Made by a program: the position numbers and the translations under genes. The notes under the pieces are model-generated. The model did not search any database, was not told the DNA's origin, and worked only from the letters and a program-made list of their open reading frames with translations. Positions 12,001 to 24,000 of a stretch of 64,000 bases of DNA are shown here, one piece after another (the first letter of the stretch is position 1; each line of letters starts with the position of its first letter). This DNA is from Flabesymbios commensalis (taxonomy: Eukaryota > Annelida > Polychaeta > Terebellida > Flabelligeridae): contig OZ024902.1 of the NCBI GenBank assembly GCA_964017125.1, positions 51,217,914 through 51,281,913 on the forward strand, given 5' to 3'.

Positions 12001-15000
12001 TGGCCTAATAATTTTTAGACTGTCCCATATATGAGAAACTAAAATCAACCTTACATTGTGAGAATATTTTTTATCGGGATATCATGGGAAAAAATATTAT
12101 CAGTACATCAAATTATTATTGAAAATGATGTGTACATGTGAGCTCGATGGGTTAAAACAATAGTGTGCTAAGTGACATTTTTGGCCTTTAGAATAATAAC
12201 CAGCTAAGTCATCTATAATATGTATAAAGTTTGAATTTATTCCAAATTCAGTTTAAAACAACAGATCAAGTCGACTTAGCACATTGTTATTCTCGGGAAA
12301 AGGAGCTCATATCAGCATAATATCTGTTCAACACAGGACCAATTCGACTTGACACATTGGTTTTCTCGTGTTATATGCTTATGGGCACTGTTTCTGGGAG
12401 AACAACGGTGCAAGTGCACTTAGCGCATTCTTATTCTGAGACATGTGAAGACAACACAGGGAAAATGCCTGGACTTAGTTTATTGTTGATCTAGGAACAA
12501 TCTCTGTATATTCTGTGTTCCTGGTGTAACAAAGCGCTAAGTCAACTTGGTGTCTTGTTGATCCCAATTTTGCTTCTGTAAATCACTTTTGCAGGTAAAA
12601 AATACTCTGATAACTTCACTTGATCTACTGTCAAATTCCAATCGCTGTGTGTTTCATCATTATAAGTCCAAGTCTACGTGCTGATAAGTAGATTTAGCAG
12701 ACTGTAGTTCTAAGCAAAAAGATAATCACAGTTTCGCTGTCAAGTCGACTTAACCCACTATTGTTTAAGACCATCGAGCTGGTCTTTAAATGTTACTATA
12801 AATGAACGTTTGTGTAAATATAATGTGACAAAATCTGTGACGTTCATCACAGAAACGCCTACATGTACACAATTGTTATGCACATTTAGCGAGAAAAAGA
12901 AATATGTCATATAAAAAATTGAGTTTAAACATGTTTAAAAGTAAAAAATCAAATTTAGACTGTTTTCTTATGTAAAGTAACACGAATAGAACATATATTT
13001 TATTCAATGTGGGTACCTTTAAAGGTGTAGTCAACTGTCAAAATTCGCGGGACAAGGGTTCCCCAGAAGACAATAGTGCCCGTGGGTAAGCCGATGCCCT
13101 ATTCCATAATAATACTAAATATGCGTTTCATACCCAAAGCCTCATTAACAGCAAGTTCTCAAATCACAGCAAGTTCATATATACTTGAGCGACATCTATG
13201 AGTTAATAATTCAAAGCCCTTGTCTTTTGCCCCTACTTGGTCGCCTACTTGCAAACAAACTGACTGTATTACTGCGGGGATTTGGAAACTGCTTGACCCC
13301 CAAGCCTGTATTGTCACCCTTTAAACACAAAACATTTGTATGATTTTATGCAATGTTGGACCAACGTCGAAGACGTTGGGCCGACATTGCATAAATGTCA
13401 TACAAATTTCTTGCGTTTGCTGGGCAGGAGGACTTTCTCTCAAACATTGTACATTTATCTAATGTTGGTTCAATGTTGGGCCAGCGTCGCAGACGTTGGC
13501 CTAACATTAAAACAGCATTGGATCAATGTCTCGTTTGAGTAGTATCTTGTAATCAGTTCAGTGGCTATATTAATGCCGTCAATCTGTACTCAATAGGCTA
13601 CTGTTGGCCTACACTTGACCGTCCCAGGCATGCGCGTTTTAAAGCTGAGTATATGTAAGACCATGTACAATAAGATGATCGACTCTCTCGAAAACGTGAA
13701 ATCGCTCTCAGTGCTGTCCCCCGGTGTTGGGTGTTGGAACTAATGCCTTTCTCCTCTTTCAAATATGATGTATGCATATTCATTGTTTACAAACAACAGG
13801 TGACGCCCAGCTAAGACGAGACGTTGACCCAATTATAGGGTAATACTGGTCCAACGCTTGTAATGCAGGCCCAGGATTACCTCAAGCATTGGTTCATTGT
13901 CTCGCATTTGTTGGCAGGTGACTATGTGTGCAAAAAATGAAATGAATCGGGCTTTATGACTATGTGTGCAAGGGTAGATAAGGGCAAATAAAAACAAGAT
14001 AAGGTCATAGGAAAACATAATATTACTATATATAGTCTAATGACACGGCTCATTTGTTATCTTTATAATTTGGAATATATAGCCTACCTGAACAGAAATC
14101 TTTTGCTGATATAAAGCATGATCCTATTACTGCTGATTCACCTGATCTGAGCGATTCTGTCACATAATTAGCTTATTCAATGCTGAAATTATTCACGCCA
14201 CAAATGTGTATTTCCAATGAGGAGGAGAATATTCTTGTATATAACAGTGTATATATTTGTCACGAAGTGTCGGGATCTGTATGTGTTGAATGCAAATAAT
14301 TTTGTTGCCAATTATAAATTGCGCACATTCCTGCCTAAGAAACAATATTTAAATATTCAGGGTGTGGGGCTTTTGTCCCACATCAAAATTTAATACAATT
14401 AATTGGTTCAATTATTTTTTCGTTTAATAGCCGATAATCAACATTTTTTATTGTAATTAATTTTCGGAAATATATCTGAACAGATTCTACATAGGAATCA
14501 TAAAAGAGATCAAATTATTACATTCATCAAAGACAAACTTCCTAGATCACATGCAAGCTGTGAATGTTTCATGTTGATATTACATATTTATGTCACCATT
14601 CGGCTAAACCATGTACTGCGGGGGAAAATAAACACATTATCATTATTAATGGAAGAAGAAAGATAAAATTATTAAAATTCAACCTTGAATAAATTGTCTC
14701 ACAAACAAATGAACCTGTCTTGTTTTCAAGATATCAGTATACTGTTAACGTTCCAGTCCTCAGTGACATTGGTGGCAGTGGTCCGAGAGAGAAAGCTTAC
14801 ATATAAATTATCACTTGTTTTATATGATGACACACTTGCCAAAGCGAAATTCTAACTTCCGTTAAAAGGCGACACCACTGCCTAATGTATTACACACATT
14901 TGTATGGTGAAATCCGCAAGTCGATCATCTTATTGTACATGGTCTTTGGTAATACATTATGCAGTAGCGCCACCTTTTAACAGTAGCTGGAACTACTCTT

Positions 15001-18000
15001 TTGCAAGTGTATCATCATATAAAGCAAGTGATAATTTCACAACTTTAGCCTCTAAATTAGAAATAATGTTTTTCTGGGTTTGACAGTTATGACAACATTT
15101 CTACAATGTTTATTTTTGGAACCAAAATAACTGCTGATATAGCAGCTAAGACATCCTTTATTGAGATAAAATTTTAAAGATTAAAATGTCTTCAGAAGAG
15201 CTGTGTACACACATAACTTGACAGACGTGTCTTTGATTCGAACTTTCATTATTTATTTAAAATCTATGTAGAGCACATGAACAATATTATAAAAGCATAA
15301 TGCCACTGATCTCTTTTATGACTCCTATGTAGAGGCTGTTCAGGTATATTTCCGAAAATTATTTCAATTTAACCAATTAATTGTATTAAGTTTTGACATG
15401 GAACAGAAGCCCCACACCCTGCATATTCAAATATTGCTTTTTAGACAGAAGGCTATGCAATTTATTATTGGCATCAAAATTCTTTTACATTCATCACATA
15501 CAGATCGCGACACCTTGAGACAAATATATCCTCTGATACATACAAGAATATTCTCCTCTTCAATGGATATACACATTTGTGGCGTGGATGATTTCAGCAT
15601 TTAAGCTAATTATGTCACAGAATTGCTCAGATCAGGTGAATCAGCAGTAACAGTTACGTGCTTTATATCAGCAAAAGATTTATGTTCAGGTATATTCCGA
15701 ATGATAAACATGACAAATAATCTGTGTCATTAGACCATATCAGTATTATGTTTTCTTTGCCCTTATCTTTGTTTTCTTTGTCCGTATCTACTCTAGCACA
15801 CATTGTCACCTGCCAGCAAATACGAGGCGATGAACCAATGATGGGGTAATGCTGGACTAACATTATACACGTTTGACCAGCATTACTCAACAGCTCAACG
15901 TCTCGTGTTAACTGGTACCTGTTGTTTGTAAACAATGAATATGCATACGTGTTTATACGGGCGCATTTACCACTGACGTACCAAAGGGAAGAAGACATCA
16001 TTAAAAAGTATTGAATAGTAAGCACCAAATTTGGATGAAAATGGAAGAAAACCTCAGTCAATACTTTTTTTCTGATTTTTATGATGTTAAGTATGTATTG
16101 TTTTTAATAGAATAAATGGCATGATTACTCATTGTAGTCTGGGAGCCAAGTCCTGTAACGTGTCACTTCGCTTGATCCAAAAAGTGGTAAAGGTCTGAGT
16201 TGCTATTATGACAGGAAAATATCCCTAGGACATCATTAGCGTGGGTGTAGAGCTTTACTGTGGCAGCAAAGTCCATGAAATGAGGGATGTTCAAGGGTAC
16301 CCTCGAGCCTAAATACTGCATTTTTTAAAACACCATGTAATTCAAAACTCAAAGGTTTTAAACAATCTTCAAATTATTGTGAATCCTATTTCTTTTTTAC
16401 TACATATATACTGACATATTACTAAAGTTTTGAAATATTTCATAAAAATTTAACCCTCCCTTTATGCGCTGAAAGTCAATATTCCAAATTAAAAATAGCT
16501 TTGTTCTGTAGATGCAACTTCTCCGTTTCCTATAAATTTGCATGGTTATGAGCATGCAAAGGTATGCTCACCTCATTTAGTCCATCACTCATCTGGTACC
16601 ACTATGTCCCATTTGACAACCCATAAGTTGTTGCATGAAGGACTTATGAGGTCAAAGGTCCGGATGTGGTACTTTCACTATTTACATTTTGTCGACCCAT
16701 TGTAATAATAGTTTTTTTTTATTTTCATAGACACAAACAACTTTAATACCACTCTTGCCAGATTTTGTCAATAAATACATTTCGGACAAAACATAGGTGA
16801 AGTTATGATACTTTTCAGAAAATGTGAGCCCACCCTTAAAGCGCTAAAAGTCAATATAAAAAAAAAAGTCCTAGAATATAACTCTTTCGTTTGCTCTGCA
16901 TGTGTATGATTATGAGTATGCTAATGTCTGTTGTCTTCATTTTGTATATATCATCTGTTTCCACCATATCAAGTTAGAAAACTTTATCTTGTTGCATGAC
17001 GGACTTATGAGGTCAAAAATCCGGATGGGGTACTCTTACTAGTTACATTTTCTCGACCCCGTGTAATAATCTTTATTTTTATAGTTATAAACAGCTTTAA
17101 TACCACTCTTGTCAGATATTGTCATTGCCACATTCCGGATGAAACATAGATAAGTAATAATATTTTTCAGAAAACATTACCCACCCTTAGATCGCTGAAA
17201 GTCATAATTTCCAATAAAAAAAGTCACAAATTTCGTACAATGTAACTCTTTCGTTTGCTCTGCATGTGTATGATTATGAGCATGCTCATGTCTGTTGTCT
17301 ATTTTGTATATCTGTCATCTGGTTCCATTATATCAAGTTAGAAAAACCTTATCTTGTTGCATGAAGGATTTTGTGAGGTAAAATGTTCGAATGGGGTACT
17401 CTCGCTAGTTACATTTTGACGACCCTATCTGACAACAAAATCCTCATTTGTATAGTTATAAACAGCTTTATTACCACTCTTCTCACATTTCGTCATTGAA
17501 TACATTTAGGACGAAACACATGTGCATTTTTTATTGTTTTAAACCCACCCTTGGATCGTTGAAACACGATATTTTAAAAGAACATAACACAGCTAGAGCA
17601 CTGGTCGAACGTGTTTTAAAGACATTATTCACCACCAGGTGGCATACAAATCTGCCTTACGTCACAGTCAGTAATGTATTGTGGATTCTGTGGGATCACA
17701 TGCTGATATACTTATATTGTTAGCAATATTTCAGTTATTAATTTTATTATTGACAGTTGAACAAAGAATCTAGATTCGTTGGTTAGAATGGGCATTGCGA
17801 AGCTCATTGAGGCCCATTACATATGGTGACGTGTTTCCAATGGTCAAAAGCTGGGTAATATGGGTAATATGCCTGCAAAGGGAAGACGTGGTCTACAGTT
17901 TTTTATGACATATCCATAACAATCACTTTGTCATGGTCATATTACTTCATTCTTATCTGTGTCTTGGAATACTAAATGATAAATACATAATAATGGATAA

Positions 18001-21000
18001 TAAATAAGTATCTACAGTGCACAAAACCGAAAAATTGATAATTTAAAATGTTAATTTTTTGTTACTTTAAAAATAAACATATAATCATACTAGAATAGTA
18101 CATGATAAAATTTGAAGAAACTAATGAGAGATTTATATTGTTAGTATTATATGTACTTGCTAGCTTATAGAAAATATATGTTACTATGTGCACATAATGG
18201 CGAACACCAGTGAGAAGTCAGTTACAGTATAGAAGTCCTTCCCCAGCATCAGCAAACATATTGATAAAAACGTCTGTAAAAAATAATGTCTGATGCCATC
18301 ATTATGAATTTAAGGTATACACTAGTAAAACATATTTAAATGAGAAGAGGCACAATGCAGATATTAGTAGTAGTACTTTTGTCGCTGGCTGAGTGGTATG
18401 CTACACTGACGGCCCACATTTATTTCACTTTAAATCACTGGGCTTATTAGCAGTGTCCCTGGATAACGGCAATGCTGGTATTGTACGGTGTCAATTATCC
18501 AAGTGAATAGAACAAGACGTTCTGTAAATATGATTCAGCATAAAATACTTGCATTTAGGAGACAAACATTTATTGAACCATTGCTATATATATATATTAG
18601 GCTATATGCTTCTGGTATATATGCTGCAGTTGATTTTAATTATGACATGACATATTCAGGAACTGGCACTATGCTGCACTTAGCAGAACTAGTTTAACCC
18701 TTGATACATCCCCCCCCACAAATGCTACTTGATGCCACCTCAGATACTAATCCTGATAGCCGATGTACCAAATGAAGTCAACCGACATTAGCATAATCAT
18801 TATCATACAAATGTACAGGAAACGGCAAAATTACATTCTACGAGCTGTGTTAAATGTTTTTTTTAATATTGACTTCCAGCGCTCTAAAGGTGGATTTTAG
18901 TTTTGTGAAAAAAATTGAAACTCTAATAATTTGTCATTTTATCTTTAATAAAATAGAAATATGCACGACGGTGATTTAAAAATCGTTTATAGCAATTGTG
19001 GTTTGGGCTTTTAATAACTTGGGGTTAAAAATGTACAGTCTCTGGGGCTCGAGGGTACCCTTAAACATCCCTCATTTTAAAAACTATGCTGCCACGATCA
19101 ACTTCTACACCCACTCCATTAATGTTCCAGGAATATTTTCCTGTCATTTGCACATATCAAACATTTACCACTTTTTGGGTCAAGCAAACTAAAAAACTAG
19201 CAGCTGTTTGAAATATGGCTCCCAGTCTATTGTAATATGGTAAAATCCTAATTGATAGAGTAGAAAAACATTAGTTCCAGCCCTCAACACCGGGGCAGAC
19301 CACTGAGAGCGATTTCACGTTTTTGGGTGTGTCGACCATCTTATCGTACATGGTCTTTGATAACACAGTTTTAAAATGTTTATTTTCAAAATGTAAATGT
19401 ATTTTTAATTCATTTGAAGCTTACAATTGCGTCAACAAAGCGAGAAAATAGATAAGAATATCCTCGAATAATGCAACAGTTAAAGTGTTAAAAACCAGAT
19501 GATTGTTGTAGGTAATATTGCTGTTCTACCTTCAACATCAGTGAGTCACTCACGCACAGCTATCCCTAACGAAGGCCGACCGGACCAGTTTGCTGCTATA
19601 AATGCTGTGGACAACATATCAACTCCTAAGATTGGCGAAGGATTCTGTGCTATGTCCATGCCACAGGAAGGAGAGGCCGTAATTTGGTGGATGGCTGATC
19701 TGGGGGAATTACACTGGGTTGAGAGCATCGTCATCTACGGAACTAAAGGGACATTTTGTGAGTATCCCTCCCTCCCTCCCTCGACACACATTTATTAACC
19801 ATACTTATCAAAGCCTTCGTAACATTTCAATCATGTTTTTCATCAGTATTGTGTCCATATTATTATCCATTACAGTAGTCAAATATCCGTATACAATCAC
19901 ATTTTATTTTGAAATATCCGCCTATTATCACATTACCTACAGTATTAGATTATATGCTATTAAATTCAAAAATATATTATTATTCAAATAAAATATATAT
20001 TTTAAACATATACAAGTAAGCATATACATGTATATTATGTTGTCACATTACATATGCAGATAATGCTTTGTAGGGATAGAAAAAAGTGAAACATTAAAGC
20101 TGGGAGGAAGTAATTCATCCCAAGATGTATCATCTCATCAAACTTGGAAAACATGGAATGATGGTTTTAATACGGAAGCAAGCATTCCATTAGGTACCGT
20201 GTCCAGGTATATAAGTCTAAAGAAAGCGACGATCGGAAATTGTGGAGATATGGATACGAAGGCTTGTATGAATAAAGAGCATGGTTATTTCTTGGTTGCT
20301 TGTGAGGTGGTCATTTCCGGATATCCCTTTGTAGGTGAGTGTCGTTTTGCATTATTCCATAAATGCTGACTGTGTAAAAAGGGATACGTGATGGTCTATG
20401 ACACACCATTCGAAAAGCTGTGTTCCGAATTCTGGTTGCAAAACCGATTGATTACACAATGAAATATGAACAAAAACAGAAGCCATCAGAAAAAAAGGTC
20501 CGCTGGCTCTACATTGTTTTTTATCTGATGTTCTCGTGCTAATCACTAACGTAATCATGGCAATGGTTGAGACAAATACATTTATTAGTCACGAGCAGTG
20601 CATAATAATCGACATCGGTTTGAGCCCCGCCATGGGCGGGGGCCCTAGGGTAGTGGTTAGCACCGCTTCCTTTCACGTCAGAGTTCGGGGTTCGTTTCCC
20701 GGTCTCGGCGGTTTGAAAAAAAACAAAAATGTTTCTTCCCCATCCATTCCTATAACTCAGTAGGGTGCTCGGCCTCAGACATCCAGGGAGTGCATTTCGA
20801 ATCCTGTGTCTGGAGGGCAGTGTCATCTCACTCATCTCACCATCCTCAGGAGGTTCTCTTGGCCCAATTTAGCCTGTATGTACACAAAAGTGGCTTAAAG
20901 CCTGATTCATTTAATTTTATTTGAGCCCGTCATGATGATTTATACAAAATAATTACTAGTAGTTGACCACTATTTTTTGTAATATACATTAAATGTCTAT

Positions 21001-24000
21001 GATTATTACAAAGATGATCCGTCAAGTAAACTTTTTTGTTTTGGCAATTATCATGACTTATACAACTTGACAAGTTCAGTGTTTAACGTATTCGCGAGTT
21101 TTGATTAGAAACACTTTAACGGGTTCAGTATTTTGTTATGTTCTAAATGAATCATATCTGATGGGTTTAGTTCTGCAATGAACGTTTCAACAAGGTTTTA
21201 AATGAGTCATAAGATAAGCAGTGAGTAAATCAATCACCTCACTGATTATTTGACATTGACAACAGCAGAATAAAACTAATAGCAGCACAATACTGCCGCG
21301 GAAAACAATTTATTTTCAGAGCAGATTACAAAGCTGTAAAAGTACGCTTGAGGCTTCATGTAATAACATGGCGATGTTTATAATTAACGTTATATTCAAG
21401 AATCATTTCGCTATGTATGGTTAGGACCAATGACTACAATTTTAATTAAATGAATGCATTTTTATCTGCCAAAATTAGGTAATATCCTGTGTATAAAAAT
21501 TTCACGAGTCACTATTGAATATTCGAAATATGCAGTGAGATCTGCGAATGTGTTGTGTTTTCAGACTGTAACACAAATTGTACTTCTGATTGTAATAACG
21601 TCATCGGCTGCAGCATGTGTCAACCTGGGAAACAATTACCAAACTGCGCTAAAGGTCTGTCATGTTTTGTAACCACACTAATTATGATTATGATCGGCAC
21701 ATAGGCCACAGTGACACGGTAAATAACGATTCAGTCACACTAAACTAAGTACCTACATGATAATCATTTTTCCGAACAATGCAAATTATTACAGAAATAA
21801 AACTGTCAATACACCTTATATGTTCTTATTGTCTTTAGATTGTGATTTGGCTGACAAGAAATGGGGTGTTAATTGTGCTGAGCCTTGTGGTCGTTGTAAT
21901 CAGGGTGCATCGTGTAACATTGTGGATGGTAGTTGTGCTGATGGTTGTGAAGATTGGTTTGTAAACTATACACACTGTGATACCTTGATAGGTAAACAAG
22001 CGCGATTCCCATCAGCTATTCCCAAATATCATTAAAATATTTTTGCTTGTTAAAGTTATTATTAAATAATTAAGGGGGGTACTCATCAAAGTTAAATGAT
22101 CAATGACTTGAAGTTCCGGATTGCTATAATAGCTCACAATCTTATGATTATTGAAAGGATGAGTCAGTCCAACTCTATCGATAATTCAAAATGATATTTG
22201 ATTAATGAGGTTTGCACGTCTGTTGTGCTTAACAGAGACTCCCAGTCTTCAGCATATGAAGCCCGTACAATCACTTGTGACGAATACAGCAGCCAATGTG
22301 AAATGGGAACCACCATCACCTCTATCACAATATGGTGACGATTATTACGAGTACAGAGTGAATGTGATCGGACATGGTTCACATGAGATCACAACTCATC
22401 AGATATCAGATCGTGATATAGGACTGACAAACCTACATCACAACACAAACTACACGGTATGGGTGACACCATCTCGTCATGTGCAGAATAAAATGGAAGA
22501 AGGTCACCCATCTGAAAATGTCACCTTTAAAACCGAGTGTCAAGGTCAGTTAACTAATTTTATTCACATTTAAGTCACTGTCCAAATATAACCCGCTACT
22601 TTATTATCTCATGACATAAGAATGTGAACTGTATATATTATATTTGCATGTCTGCTGAAGCGCCAGAAAAAATTAGTGACGTGCTATACAACATCTCAAG
22701 TAGAATAGCTCCCTTCACTGTCAATGTTTGGTGGCAATACGAAGTAAGTACTGAACAATAGGCAAAATTGTTCTTTGTCATATTACGTGAACCATAAATG
22801 GTTTTCTACTTCACCTTACTCCCTTATAAAAAAGAGAAAATTAAGCAACTATGTGTGAGATAGTGGATCAGATTTTAATAGTAGCCATTTATGTTATATG
22901 TCTAGTATTTTTACACTGTCCCCAGAAGACGTAGATGAGGGTGAGTATTTTTAGCAGTATATAACAGCAGGTTTAGCCAATTTATTAGATTCTGTTCTTA
23001 GCATGTCTTTATTAGTTTGCCAATTTTCAGACGTGGAGCTTTCTTGAATTGGATCTCTGCCATTGACCTTTGACATGAAAAATAATTTTGCACTATATTG
23101 TTTTATGTATCAGTGTATAATTTCCTTTATTACTAATTTAGGTCTGCTTCTGATGCTTTAAAAACTTGCGACTATTAGGATTGAACTATTCTAGTATTAA
23201 TTAAGGTAGATGACATTCGTTGGAGGGGAAATATATTCATGACAGCAAGCGTTGTTTATTCTTATTCGGGTCAGCTGTGTAATGTTATGGAGACGTTGCT
23301 GCCTATGTTAATGTGCACTTATAAAACTTAGAAAGGAGTAGGCCCTAGGTCACACACTATATTTATGATTTCTTTTGTTGCGATATTTACAACGTGTATA
23401 AAGCGATGTAGAGCCATGTGCAGTCACATGTGCCCGGTATCACAGCTGCATTCACATCAACCTCGTTCCCAGCGAAACACTCTCGGCTGGATAGTTCGAT
23501 GCCCTGATTTTACATACTCGTAAAGATTCATTATCATGGGTGCCTCCTCGACCAGGAGGTATGTGCTCTGCCTCGGACCGCCATGGCTCGAATTTCGAAT
23601 CCCGGTGTCTGGAGGGCAGTGTTATCTCACTATCCTTAGGAGGTTCTCGTGGCCCGGTTTAGTTTAGCCTATAGGAAGGTGCATGAAAGCTGCTGAAAAC
23701 TTCATTCATTCATTCATTCATTCATTCATTCATTCATTCATTCATTCATTCATTCATTCATTCATTCATTCATTCATTCATTCACTATGAGACTGCATTC
23801 ACATAAGGCCACTAAGGCCAATTTCTCCGTTTTAGATTAGAATAAATCCAAAATCTAATGAGGGAGGGCGGAAAAAAAACATTTAAGAAAAAAAAACATT
23901 GAACATATGTTTTAAAAAGGTAATGAGGGCGACCAAATAAAAAAAAAATTGCTCTTTTAAAAAAAAGTTAATTAGGGCGACGAAAAAAACAAGCAAAAAA

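Larger units (their letters stand above)
1..22360 (+). repeat. Segmental tandem duplication, left copy
   Basis: Aligns collinearly with 37901-60475, introns included, with a few percent mismatches plus discrete insertions and deletions. The unit holds exons 1 to mid-7. The intergenic stretch 28411-37893 has no counterpart in the window. Confidence 0.93.

Noticed and set aside
15398-16061. Open frames at 15398 (+) and 15663 (-), with partners in gene B
   Set aside because: They fall in the right arm of an inverted repeat, without domains, splice context or codon bias.
19498-19511. Upstream splice acceptor AACCAG for exon 3
   Set aside because: Using it puts a stop codon in frame after five codons in both genes; TTGTAG at 19511 keeps the frame and the Gly-Asn-Ile domain start.
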